Assembly (NCBI GenBank): GCA_020635565.1
Contig: JACJZN010000007.1
Coordinates: forward strand, 372,001 to 436,000
DNA: 64,000 bases
Reading direction: 5' to 3'
Source: Flavobacteriales bacterium
GTDB taxonomy: Bacteria; Bacteroidota; Bacteroidia; Flavobacteriales_D; Parvicellaceae
The notes under the pieces: model-generated
Seen by the model: the letters and a program-made list of their open reading frames with translations, nothing else
What the model was told of the DNA's origin: nothing
The model's database searches: none
Program-made: the position numbers and the translations under genes
Shown here: piece by piece, positions 52,101-59,746 of the stretch
Layout of the letters: every line of letters starts with the position of its first letter
How positions within the stretch are numbered: position 1 is the first letter of the stretch

Positions 52101-53602
52101 TTTGGAGAAGCTTCAGATGACATTGATAGTTTAAAATCGATATTACTAGCAATGAGATTTTCATTTGCTGCGTCAACTTTGGCCTTAAAATCGTCAAAGT
52201 CAAACAAGGTAATGAAAGACAATTCATACTTCAGTGGATCTCCTAGATCGGCTGCTATTGATGAATTAGGCTCAACATAAGTTCCATTATAGTAAACCCA
52301 TTTTCTGAATTGAGGAGTAGAAACACTGATTTTTCCGTCTTTCTGTTGATTGATCTGCAACGGAATTCCGAGAGGAGCTACAATTTCCTGAATTTTAACA
52401 GCATCATTTACCGAAAATGAATTCGTGGTATGTTCTAATTCTGCAACAAAAGCCTTCATAAAGAAAGATTTTGGCGATTCCAGAGATTCTTCTGTACAAC
52501 CAGGTTTCCCAGGTGAGTTCCAATAAGGTCCCTTGAGTAAAGGCCATCCTCCATATTGATCCCTGTTCAAGTAGGATACGAATGATGAAAGTGTCTCTGG
52601 ATTATTTTCATCCAATGGAGGATTAGCATTCGATCTTACAACGATCATTGTAAAAGATGAATAACCAATTAATAACATCGTAAGAGAAACGATGATATTA
52701 TTCCAAAGAGATTTTCCTTTTCTGGACGTATAGAAGATTCCAAAGGTTAATAAAGAAACTACAAGTACTACAAAGAAGATAAAGCCGCTATTGAATCCCA
52801 TCCCAAAATTATTGGTAAAGGCTCTTTCAAAAACATCAGCAACATTCGGAATGTTTGGAATAATTACGTTTTGAACCATTGCTAGTGTAGCCATCCCTAT
52901 AATTCCAGTTAGCAACAATCCCTTAATATCTACCTCTTTTGTTTTCTTAAAGTAGATTACAAATGCAATTGCTGGAATAGCCAAAAGGTTCAGTAAGTGA
53001 ACCCCAATGGATAAACCGATCATGTATGAAATGAAAATCAACCATCTGTTTGGGTTATGCGAAGTGGGGCGGCCGTTGTTGACGTCATCATCGTGTTTTT
53101 CCGTTTCAATTTCCCATTTGAAAATCGCCCAGAAAACTAAGGCTGTAAAGAAGGATGACATGGCATATACCTCGCCTTCTACGGCAGAGAACCAAAATGT
53201 ATCAGTAAATGTGTATGCTAATGCCCCAACTGCTGCAGATCCAAATATTGCAATTTGAGTCCCTTTATCGTTAAGGTCATTGTTGTTTTTTAAGGCAATT
53301 TTTCTTGCCAGCATACTAATGGTCCAGAAAAGGAAAAGAATTGCAAGAGAGCTGCTCACTGCAGACATCGCATTAACCATATAGGCAGCATTCTCAGGAC
53401 TTGAAAAGGCAGAGAATAATCTTCCCAACATCATAAACATAGGAGCTCCGGGAGGGTGTCCTACTTCAAGTTTGTTAGAGGTGGTGATGTACTCACCGCA
53501 GTCCCATAAACTTGTTGTTTCCTCTAATGTAGCAAGGTAAACAAACGTAGCAATTACAAAAACTACCCAGCCTAGTATATTATTGATTTTTCTATAATCC
53601 AT
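49109..53602 (-). CDS. DUF2723 membrane protein, PMT-like glycosyltransferase (GT117-type)
   Basis: A 1497-residue protein. The N-terminus (NILGWVVFVIATFVYLATLE) and the DUF2723 motif WDCGEYITTSNKLEVGHPPG, with a conserved Asp-Glu pair in the first loop, are typical of GT-C glycosyltransferases related to protein O-mannosyltransferases. At least 12 transmembrane helices are spread over the first 800 residues, with a large soluble insert between them. The last 600 residues are mostly soluble and helical, with possible TPR units near the end. In Bacteroidota this family is proposed to act in protein O-glycosylation or glycan assembly at the inner membrane; the donor is not known. A deacetylase gene follows immediately. 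Confidence 0.82.
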   Translation of the reverse strand: MDYRKINNILGWVVFVIATFVYLATLEETTSLWDCGEYITTSNKLEVGHPPGAPMFMMLGRLFSAFSSPENAAYMVNAMSAVSSSLAILFLFWTISMLARKIALKNNNDLNDKGTQIAIFGSAAVGALAYTFTDTFWFSAVEGEVYAMSSFFTALVFWAIFKWEIETEKHDDDVNNGRPTSHNPNRWLIFISYMIGLSIGVHLLNLLAIPAIAFVIYFKKTKEVDIKGLLLTGIIGMATLAMVQNVIIPNIPNVADVFERAFTNNFGMGFNSGFIFFVVLVVSLLTFGIFYTSRKGKSLWNNIIVSLTMLLIGYSSFTMIVVRSNANPPLDENNPETLSSFVSYLNRDQYGGWPLLKGPYWNSPGKPGCTEESLESPKSFFMKAFVAELEHTTNSFSVNDAVKIQEIVAPLGIPLQINQQKDGKISVSTPQFRKWVYYNGTYVEPNSSIAADLGDPLKYELSFITLFDFDDFKAKVDAANENLIASNIDFKLSMSSEASPKYVNTMAGKAGERKYDEEYVTFLPRMYRQGKGAEYMEWINYDNHEHNTPLPKVENLQGTNRAEQYFNLVQAANSIQDPNIKAQYEEYANMLKEDGLYKPNFFNENLAYMFKYQLDWMYFRYFMWNFAGRQNDIQGQGMNGGARMLLDGNWISGIKFLDSQRLGNQENLPEFITQNVGYNRYYLLPLILGLIGLIFHTVKAPKDMFAVLLLFFFTGLAIVLYLNQKPMEPRERDYAYAASFYAFAVWIGLGVFALFDAAKQFNKKKLMQLTGITVGGSLFILVVEFAVREVMPMGTTLLYMSIVGVGTYALFAFLGDKFKNTTMTSGIATTLCMVVPIVLAVENWDDHDRSNRTTARDFAYNYLLSCSEKSEDGKGAILFTNGDNDTFPLWYLQEVEEQRTDVRVANMSLLGTDWHISQMKRQAYDSEPLEINMNEFSYRNGTRDYVIVTENNAKKYISGKKWVEINSNSEKSVNDLLTIWGGKNLPATVGDKSLSQYSKDAILELMRNVKAAQIGATFKSNDIALKNLPADMLNAINGVKNDSLDLSDVQNIVSFLSTKTDPKERKEVLASVIYPIQDKISSNLDKWQQVYYSIDEAMAFILDDNHYINSDQTCNQESYIDFKAIYLPVDKSAALKHGIITEDQMAKCQDTIKWRLQGGVIYKSDLAVMDLLSNYEWNRPIYFASLSKQGLQANYGLAKYMQSEGLAFKITPIEFGANGGVNFDKMYNLMMDKENGFQWGNMKTPGVLVDYYTMRMVYNLRVQIMKFTEDLISAGKYDMAVDVLDRAFEEMPIENSQVAADDICFYLCANYYDAGAKEKGDKLAAELTRIKLEEIRYYAQQDEPFFKQMLGEFGKSMQQLELLRSAADPEGYMQYSTKLQAVYTDYQQGINQLEMQAKTGALPEEEVMKQFYALGEKFKDDQIKVGLEVYNVPSANGAGFANMAYADQKLMNEVLALAKKKFLDTRNTEEYRKYYKEAKNFPKSFIQLWDPLFDFDL

Positions 53603-53646
53603 TATTCGTGATATTAAGGAGTTGCGAAAATAGAAAAATAAAAAAC

Positions 53647-53680
53647 AAAAAGGTTAGAATCATAGAATTCTAACCTTTTT
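53647..53680 (-). terminator. Rho-independent terminator after ribBA
   Basis: AAAAAGGTTAGAAT and ATTCTAACCTTTTT are perfect 14-base complements around CATAGA. On the minus strand the stem is followed by a T-rich tract, so it ends the ribBA transcript; the T-tract on the other strand would let it work both ways. Confidence 0.88.
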
Positions 53681-53720
53681 TAAGACAATTTTTTAGAAAA
53701 TTCACATCTCCAAGAATACA

Positions 53721-54929
53721 TCAGAGGTTAAGTTCATGCCCCATTTTATCTTTCTTGGTTTTTAGATAATCTTCATTGTGAACATTACATCCCGTTTCGA
53801 TTGGAACATTTTCAACTATTTCCAGACCATATCCCATTAGGCCTGTTCTTTTCTTAGGGTTGTTACTCATTAACCTCATTTTTCGCACACCAAGGCTTCT
53901 AAGGATTTGAGCACCAATACCATAGTCTCTTTGGTCTGCTTGGAATCCAAGTTTGATATTAGCTTCAACGGTATCGTATCCTTCTTCCTGCAGTTTATAA
54001 GCCTGAAGTTTATGAACTAAACCAATTCCTCTGCCTTCCTGATTCATATACAGCACAACTCCTTTTCCTTCCTTTTCTATCATTTGAAGTGCATGAGCCA
54101 ATTGAGGTCCACAGTCACATCTTAAAGAGTCAAGAATATCTCCAGTGAAGCAGGAAGAATGCACACGAGTAAGAACAGGTTCGTCTTCCGCCCATTCACC
54201 TTTGTAAATGGCTAAATGTTCTTCACCGGTAGTTGTTTGTCTATATGCCGCAAGTTTGAAATCACCATGTTTGGTAGGCATATGCACCTCTACGATTTTT
54301 TCGATTAGAGATTCATGTTTCAATCGGAAATTAATTAAATCTTCAATGGATACAATTTTTAGATCGAATTTCTTAGCGATCTCAAGCAACTGAGGAAGTC
54401 TGGCCATTGTTCCATCCTCGTTTAGTATTTCCACTATTACTCCTGCAGGTTCAAATCCTGCTAATCGCGCAAGGTCAATAGCAGCTTCAGTATGTCCTGC
54501 TCTTCTTAATACTCCTCCCTTTTTAGCTCTAAGAGGAAAAATATGACCTGGTTTACCAAGTTCCTTAGGGTCAATGTTTGGATCGATTAAAGCTTTAACT
54601 GTTTTTGATCTGTCACTTGCGGAAATACCAGTGGTTGTTCCGTGACCAATGAGGTCAACAGAAACGGTAAAAGGTGTTTCGAACTGGGCACTATTATTTT
54701 GTACCATTAACTCCAAGCCTAATTCATCACATCTATCTTCAACTAATGGCGCACAAACAAGACCACGACCATATGTCGCCATAAAGTTGATTACTTCTGG
54801 AGTTACGTTTCTGGCAGCTGTCAAAAAATCACCCTCATTCTCTCTGTTTTCATCATCTACTACGATAATTACTTTACCATTCTTAATGTCTTCGATGGCT
54901 TCCTCGATCGTATTTAACTGTGTTTTCAT
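53721..54929 (-). CDS. ribBA: Bifunctional DHBP synthase / GTP cyclohydrolase II
   Basis: A 402-residue fusion that starts two branches of riboflavin synthesis. The N-terminal half is 3,4-dihydroxy-2-butanone 4-phosphate synthase (IIVVDDENRENEGDFLTA, the acidic metal site; GHTEAAIDLARLAG). The C-terminal half is GTP cyclohydrolase II, with zinc cysteines in SSCFTGDILDSLRCDCG and the GTP-site motif NQEGRGIGLVHK. The ATG at 54929 is preferred over a start 37 codons upstream because the TAnnTTTG box at 54961-54954 would lie inside the longer version, and because 402 residues is the normal length. No FMN riboswitch is recognisable upstream. Confidence 0.94.
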   Translation of the reverse strand: MKTQLNTIEEAIEDIKNGKVIIVVDDENRENEGDFLTAARNVTPEVINFMATYGRGLVCAPLVEDRCDELGLELMVQNNSAQFETPFTVSVDLIGHGTTTGISASDRSKTVKALIDPNIDPKELGKPGHIFPLRAKKGGVLRRAGHTEAAIDLARLAGFEPAGVIVEILNEDGTMARLPQLLEIAKKFDLKIVSIEDLINFRLKHESLIEKIVEVHMPTKHGDFKLAAYRQTTTGEEHLAIYKGEWAEDEPVLTRVHSSCFTGDILDSLRCDCGPQLAHALQMIEKEGKGVVLYMNQEGRGIGLVHKLQAYKLQEEGYDTVEANIKLGFQADQRDYGIGAQILRSLGVRKMRLMSNNPKKRTGLMGYGLEIVENVPIETGCNVHNEDYLKTKKDKMGHELNL

Positions 54930-54953
54930 ATAAGCGAACTCTAAAAGTTGTTG

Positions 54954-54961
54954 CAAAGTTA
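54954..54961 (-). promoter_or_regulatory. Putative -7 box of ribBA
   Basis: TAACTTTG on the minus strand fits TAnnTTTG, 24 bases before the ATG at 54929. A -33 TTTG is not evident at standard spacing. Confidence 0.45.
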
Positions 54962-55054
54962 ACCGATTTTGAAGTAAACACCCCCTTTTAATGGTTATAT
55001 TAGATGATTGTACCTTTTTTACAAATAAGTATTGTATCAAGTAAACCTAAACGA

Positions 55055-55885
55055 ATGAGATTTTTATTTTTTATGTTGTTTACATTGACATGGATATCCT
55101 TGTCTGCCCAACCAATTAAAAACAGAAGTTCTATTATTAATTTTTTGAAACAAAAGGTTGAAAAAGGTGAGCCGTTGGTAGCTCATGTATTGGTGCCTTT
55201 GTGTGATAATGAGCATCAAGGTATAGTCCCAACCTCAGCATCTATAGGAAACGGAATGGATCCAGATCACAATCTATATTGGATGACAAGCAAAGGTGTT
55301 AAAAGGTATTTTAGAGATTTATCAGATTGGAAATTAATTGAAAGTCAGAAAAATGTAAGAGATGACATTTTGGAGCGAGTGATCTTTAAAAAGAGATTTG
55401 ACAATGGAACTGTTTTAATTCTTGTTGCAGATGCCTATAGAGGTGATCGTATGCACGAGTGTCTGAATGATTATTTTAATTCACTTTCCGGACATTTGTT
55501 GGATTCTGTACTTGTTGATAGTGCATATCTAAAAATAAATGGAGAAGCAGATTTAGTGGCCTTTAATGGACATAATGGTTTGATGGATGAATCTACCACC
55601 TATGAAGTCGCAACTGAGAATACGAAGCCAAAAGATGCGGTTAGCATTAGTTGTGCTTCGAGTGGGTTTTTCAAAGATCATTATTGGCAAACGAGTAGTT
55701 ATCCCTTGGTTCATACCACGAACCTTTTGTATCCTGGAGCTTTTATTTTAGAGGGAATATTGAACAAATGGGCAATGCTGGAGTCAGATGAAGAATGTAA
55801 GTTGGCTGCAGGGAAGGCTTATTATGAACATAAACCTAAATCTGGTCCAAATGGATCTCAGAATCTTTTCAATTTTGGATGGTAA
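55055..55885 (+). CDS. Exported protein of unknown function with possible clan-CD His/Cys dyad
   Basis: A 276-residue protein with signal peptide MRFLFFMLFTLTWISLSAQ. I do not recognise a named family. Two hydrophobic strands end in conserved-looking motifs about 35 residues apart: ADLVAFNGHNGLMD and DAVSISCASSGFFKDHY. A strand-GHxG then strand-xCxS order is what caspase-like, gingipain-like and C13 peptidases (clan CD) use for catalysis, so the His and Cys could be a dyad. The N-terminal half (VAHVLVPLCDNEHQGIVP, LILVADAYRGDR) contains further strands. The ATG at 55055 is chosen because it begins the signal peptide. It is convergent with the MATE gene, stop to stop. Confidence 0.55.
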   Translation: MRFLFFMLFTLTWISLSAQPIKNRSSIINFLKQKVEKGEPLVAHVLVPLCDNEHQGIVPTSASIGNGMDPDHNLYWMTSKGVKRYFRDLSDWKLIESQKNVRDDILERVIFKKRFDNGTVLILVADAYRGDRMHECLNDYFNSLSGHLLDSVLVDSAYLKINGEADLVAFNGHNGLMDESTTYEVATENTKPKDAVSISCASSGFFKDHYWQTSSYPLVHTTNLLYPGAFILEGILNKWAMLESDEECKLAAGKAYYEHKPKSGPNGSQNLFNFGW

Positions 55886-57307
55886 TTAATCAATAAGGTG
55901 TTCATCGATTCTCCTTTCGGCTTCAATCACCTCACCGTCCCAATGCGTCATCATTTTCTTTATTCCTAATCGAAGGAAGAAGAAACAAACAGCAGCACTG
56001 AGGATATCAGCAATTGTAAAGGAATACCAGATTCCGTCCAATTCAAAAAATACTGGAAGAATAAGAACTAGCGGTAACAGGAAAAAGAACTGTTTCGTTA
56101 GAGTTAGTAATAAGGCCGGAATTGCTTTTCCGAGGGCCTGATAATAACTTGCACCAACCAGTTGAAAGACGGTAAGAAATGACATCATAAAGACATAGAA
56201 AATTGCGTCAGATGCAATGGGAACTAAATTGTAATCCTCTTTGTTCAAGAATAATTTGGGTATTAAGCTACTAGCAGATAAAAGTCCTGCACACAATAAT
56301 AATCCGATAATAAAACCAGCTTTATTTGATAAGTTGATTACATCTTTAACTCGGTCATATTTTCTAGCACCATAATTATATCCAGCTATGGGGACCAATC
56401 CTTGAGCAATTCCAATTAATGGGAAAAAGGCGATCATAGCTATTCGATTCACGATACCGTATACTGAAACTGCATTTTCACCTCCCAATCCGTTTAATTC
56501 TCCGTATTTTAAAAGCATTTGATTCAATGCGATCATGAGTAAACTAATACCTCCTTGCCTTAGAATACTGATCATTCCAATTGAAGAAATCTCTTTCACA
56601 ATACTTTTTTTTATTCTGAATAAAGATGGATCTATTTTTAGTTCAGTTTTACCAGATAAAAAATAGAGAATAATGAACATTCCTGATGAAATGAACGAAA
56701 TTGCTGTAGCCCATGCTGCTCCCTCCATTCCATAATTCAGTTCTACAATGAAAACGTAATCCAATATCATGTTCATTACGGATGGAATTAATAGCGCCAT
56801 CATTGCTTGGGTCGCTTTTCCTTCTGCTCTAAGATTGTTATTCCCAGTCATTGCTAAAGACAAAAAGGGAACACCGATCATAGTAATGAAATAATAGGTA
56901 GAGGCTGGTTCTACAAGCTCTCCCTTCGCTCCGAATGCATTTAGAATAGGGGTTTGAAATACAAAACTTACCAATGCGAAAAGTGATACGATGATAAATG
57001 CTAACGAGATCTGATTATTAAATGCAAGTTGTGCTTTATTTTGATCCTGTGAACCTAGAGCTCTGGAAACCACACTCGCACCTCCAATACCGATGGCCAT
57101 CCCAAAGGAAGACATAAGAAATGCAATTGGCGTTACAATACTTACGGCTCCAATCGCAAGATTTCCAATATATTTTCCCACGAATATAGTATCGACTACC
57201 ATGTTTATGGACATCAGAAAAAAACCGATTGCCGCTGGAACAGCTTGTTTGACCAGAAGTTTTGATATTTTTTCAGTTCCTAATTGGGTAGATTTGTTCT
57301 TACTCAT
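55886..57307 (-). CDS. MATE-family efflux transporter
   Basis: A 473-residue MATE exporter with 12 transmembrane helices in two halves. The N-terminal half begins LLVKQAVPAAIGFFLMSINM and VVDTIFVGKYIGNLAIGAVS; the second half includes MLLKYGELNGLGGENAVSVY and GLVPIAGYNYGARKYDRVKD. MATE proteins export cationic or aromatic drugs in exchange for Na+ or H+. The ATG at 57307 is favoured because it overlaps the upstream stop as ATGA. It is the last of four translationally coupled genes under a MarR-type regulator. Confidence 0.9.
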   Translation of the reverse strand: MSKNKSTQLGTEKISKLLVKQAVPAAIGFFLMSINMVVDTIFVGKYIGNLAIGAVSIVTPIAFLMSSFGMAIGIGGASVVSRALGSQDQNKAQLAFNNQISLAFIIVSLFALVSFVFQTPILNAFGAKGELVEPASTYYFITMIGVPFLSLAMTGNNNLRAEGKATQAMMALLIPSVMNMILDYVFIVELNYGMEGAAWATAISFISSGMFIILYFLSGKTELKIDPSLFRIKKSIVKEISSIGMISILRQGGISLLMIALNQMLLKYGELNGLGGENAVSVYGIVNRIAMIAFFPLIGIAQGLVPIAGYNYGARKYDRVKDVINLSNKAGFIIGLLLCAGLLSASSLIPKLFLNKEDYNLVPIASDAIFYVFMMSFLTVFQLVGASYYQALGKAIPALLLTLTKQFFFLLPLVLILPVFFELDGIWYSFTIADILSAAVCFFFLRLGIKKMMTHWDGEVIEAERRIDEHLID

Positions 57308-58569
57308 GCTTCCGAATTCAGTTCTATCAAAGTAATTTCCGGCCAAATACCTACCCTTCCTGGTAGACCTAAGAATCCAAAACCTCTATTTACATAAAGA
57401 TATTGACCTTGCTGCTCATATAGTCCGGCCCATCTCGGGTATCGATATTTCACTGGGCTCCATTTAATACCGGGGATTTCTATACCGAATTGCATGCCAT
57501 GCGTGTGTCCGGCCAGGGTTAAGTCTACTTTATTGTTGTGTTTCAAAGTTTGTACATCCCAATGGCTTGGATCATGAGACAAAAGAAGCGTGAATTGTGA
57601 ATCAACTTCTTTCAGAGCTTTTTCAAGGTCTCCTTTTTGTGGAAATGGTGGTAGCCCCCAATTTTCAATTCCAACTAAGTTGAAGTACTTTCCTTCTTTT
57701 TGGATTTTCCTGCTTTCATTCATTAATAGTTCAAACCCAAGTTCTTCATGTTTTGAAATTAGATTATTAAAATTAGCCTCTTTTTCTTCTGAGGAATTCC
57801 AAGGATAATAATCACCATAATCATGGTTACCGGTTATGCTGTATATACCGTCTTTACTTTTAATCTGACTAAAAACATCAATGTAATGATCAATTTCTTC
57901 GGCTCTATCATTTACAAGATCACCCGTGAACACCACCAAATCTGGCTCTTGATCGTTGATCAGTTTAATTCCTGCAAGAACGCTTTCTTTACTGTCAAAT
58001 GATCCGGCATGAATATCACTAATTTGAATGATCTTATAACCATTAAATACTGGATCTAGATTGGAGAAACTTAAATTAACACGCTTAACCTTGTAATTGT
58101 ATTTCCCTACTGTTATTCCGTATAAGAATGATGCAAATGGAATCGATGCAATAGCTAATCCTGATTTGATCAGAAAGTTTCTTCTTCCTTCAAGACTAAT
58201 CAGTTTGCTTTCTTTATTTATCAAGTTGACTAATTTGTCGATACTCCAAGTTGTTAATCTGGATAGATCGATCAAAAGGAAAAGACTTCCAAGCATAATT
58301 TTGGAAACTACAAGCGTAAAAGTCAAACCTATGAATAGATTTTGAGCACTTGATCTAGGCACGTGAGCACTGTTTCGCAGGTTAAAACTAGAGGTTAGAA
58401 TGAAGGTAATACCAGTAATGACTATTAAGATTGACATTACGTAAATGGTCCAATAAAGATTATTAAACCTCGATTCTCTAATGACCAATTTTAAATTGAA
58501 GTAAATATAGAGTTCAACTAGTAAATAGATGAAAACTATTACACTGAATATGGCTATTCGAGCATTCAA
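57304..58569 (-). CDS. Membrane-anchored metallophosphoesterase
   Basis: A 421-residue protein. The N-terminal third holds about four transmembrane helices. A calcineurin-like phosphoesterase domain follows with a full metal set: IIQISDIHAGSFDS, VVFTGDLVND, ITGNHDYGDYYPW, LLLSHDPSHWD and LTLAGHTHGMQFG. This layout resembles YkuE/YaeI-type phosphodiesterases, some of which hydrolyse UDP-diacylglucosamine or act on lipids; the substrate is unknown. The start is a TTG that overlaps the nitroreductase stop (TTGA). It is coupled to its neighbours on both sides. Confidence 0.85.
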   Translation of the reverse strand: MNARIAIFSVIVFIYLLVELYIYFNLKLVIRESRFNNLYWTIYVMSILIVITGITFILTSSFNLRNSAHVPRSSAQNLFIGLTFTLVVSKIMLGSLFLLIDLSRLTTWSIDKLVNLINKESKLISLEGRRNFLIKSGLAIASIPFASFLYGITVGKYNYKVKRVNLSFSNLDPVFNGYKIIQISDIHAGSFDSKESVLAGIKLINDQEPDLVVFTGDLVNDRAEEIDHYIDVFSQIKSKDGIYSITGNHDYGDYYPWNSSEEKEANFNNLISKHEELGFELLMNESRKIQKEGKYFNLVGIENWGLPPFPQKGDLEKALKEVDSQFTLLLSHDPSHWDVQTLKHNNKVDLTLAGHTHGMQFGIEIPGIKWSPVKYRYPRWAGLYEQQGQYLYVNRGFGFLGLPGRVGIWPEITLIELNSEA

Positions 58570-59198
58570 ATGTTAGATACAAAGTCCGTTATTGGTTTTC
58601 TTACTTTGATTAAATGTTGGTTTTTGTCTTCTTCGGATCTGTAGCCGATAGGAAGAAGAAGAGTAGGGTATAATCCCAAAGATTCTAGGTCTAATACTTC
58701 TGAAATTTCTTTTGGTTTGAATCCCTCCATTGGGCAGCTGTCTATTTGTTCCAAAGCACAAGCAGTAAGTAGAGTTCCTAGTGTAATATAGGTTTGTCTG
58801 GCTAGCCACTCCTGCATAGGTTCCAACGAATCAAACCCATCAACAAAATTGGAGATCATATTTTTAAACCCATTTAGATCTGAAATGTTTTGGTTTCGAG
58901 TTTTCGCAATTCTTTCGATGTACTCATTTATATGTTCTTCACCAACTGAGATGTGTGCACAGATGATCAATAGATCACTGGCGTCAACGATTTGATGTTG
59001 GTTATAGCAATGAGGGAGTAGGGCCTTTCTAATTTCAGGAGATTCTACACGTATTATTTTTATTGCCTGAAGCCCCAGAGAAGTTGCTGTAAGACTACCT
59101 GCTTCAAGAATTCTTTTGAGGGTATCATTTGGAACCGACTTATTTGGGTCAAACTTTTTTGTAGCATAGCGCCACTTCAATGCTTCAATATATTCCAT
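58566..59198 (-). CDS. NAD(P)H-dependent nitroreductase-family flavoprotein
   Basis: A 210-residue FMN-dependent oxidoreductase of the NfsB/nitroreductase family. Features are ALKWRYATKKFDPNK at the N-terminus (FMN-phosphate contacts), SLTATSLGLQAIKIIRVES and QTYITLGTLLTACALEQIDS, then the C-terminal GLYPTLLLPIGYRSEED. These enzymes reduce nitroaromatics and quinones. The ATG at 59198 shares its first base with the last base of the MarR TGA; a TTG one codon upstream would also fit. It belongs to the MarR-controlled operon, which suggests a role in detoxification of electrophiles or quinones. Confidence 0.88.
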   Translation of the reverse strand: MEYIEALKWRYATKKFDPNKSVPNDTLKRILEAGSLTATSLGLQAIKIIRVESPEIRKALLPHCYNQHQIVDASDLLIICAHISVGEEHINEYIERIAKTRNQNISDLNGFKNMISNFVDGFDSLEPMQEWLARQTYITLGTLLTACALEQIDSCPMEGFKPKEISEVLDLESLGLYPTLLLPIGYRSEEDKNQHLIKVRKPITDFVSNI

Positions 59199-59650
59199 CA
59201 ACCTCTTAATTTATCTAATAGATCAGACAACGTTTTTGCCTCTTTTGTAGTAAGATTTTTATGAAAACCATCGACCAGGAGCATTGTTTTTTGATCATCA
59301 ATTGTTTTTAGCATTTTCTTGCCCTTTTGAGTAATTCTAACGTAAACAACTCTACGATCCTCATCGCACCTTTTTCTCTCAATTAGACCGGCATCAATCA
59401 GTTTGTCTGCTAATCGGGTCGCATTAGGAGATTTTTCTATCATTCTGGATTTCACATCGTTCATGGTCATCCAGTCCTTTCCACCCCTAAGAATTCTTAA
59501 AATATTAAATTGTTGAAGGGTGATATCGTAGCTCTTAAGATCATCACCGTGCAAGTTCTTTAACCAGTTAGCAGTGTAGAGAATGTTAACCACGGCCATA
59601 TGTTGGTCCGTTTCAAATGAGCTTTGAATAGCTTCGCTTATTGTAGGCAT
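59198..59650 (-). CDS. MarR-family transcriptional regulator
   Basis: A 150-residue winged-helix MarR regulator. The HTH and wing are seen in LQQFNILRILRGGKDWMTMN, DVKSRMIEKSPNATRLADKL and ERKRCDEDRRVVYVRITQKG. MarR proteins bind palindromes as dimers and release them on ligand binding or thiol oxidation; three Cys residues are not obviously placed for the latter. An 18-bp inverted repeat upstream (59684-59701) sits next to its -7 box and is the likely operator. It heads a four-gene operon with a nitroreductase, a phosphoesterase and a MATE exporter. Confidence 0.9.
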   Translation of the reverse strand: MPTISEAIQSSFETDQHMAVVNILYTANWLKNLHGDDLKSYDITLQQFNILRILRGGKDWMTMNDVKSRMIEKSPNATRLADKLIDAGLIERKRCDEDRRVVYVRITQKGKKMLKTIDDQKTMLLVDGFHKNLTTKEAKTLSDLLDKLRG

Positions 59651-59666
59651 GTTTTTTAGTTTCGGG

Positions 59667-59674
59667 CAAAGCTA
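59667..59674 (-). promoter_or_regulatory. Putative -7 box of the MarR operon
   Basis: TAGCTTTG on the minus strand fits TAnnTTTG, 16 bases before the ATG at 59650. Confidence 0.5.
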
Positions 59675-59683
59675 CCGAAAAAA

Positions 59684-59701
59684 TAGTTTACTTGGAAACT
59701 A
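59684..59701. promoter_or_regulatory. Likely MarR operator (inverted repeat)
   Basis: TAGTTT-ACTTGG-AAACTA is an 18-bp inverted repeat with 6-bp arms. It lies nine bases upstream of the -7 box of the MarR gene, where bound protein would block the -33 region. MarR operators are typically 16-20 bp palindromes. Confidence 0.6.
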
Positions 59702-59746
59702 ATACGAACGAGAATGTTTTTAGAAAAATTGTTGAAATAGATATGA

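Noticed and set aside
54930..55054. A possible FMN riboswitch between ribBA and the exported protein gene.
   Set aside because: The gap is only about 125 bases, holds a promoter-like box, and I see none of the conserved RFN stem motifs.
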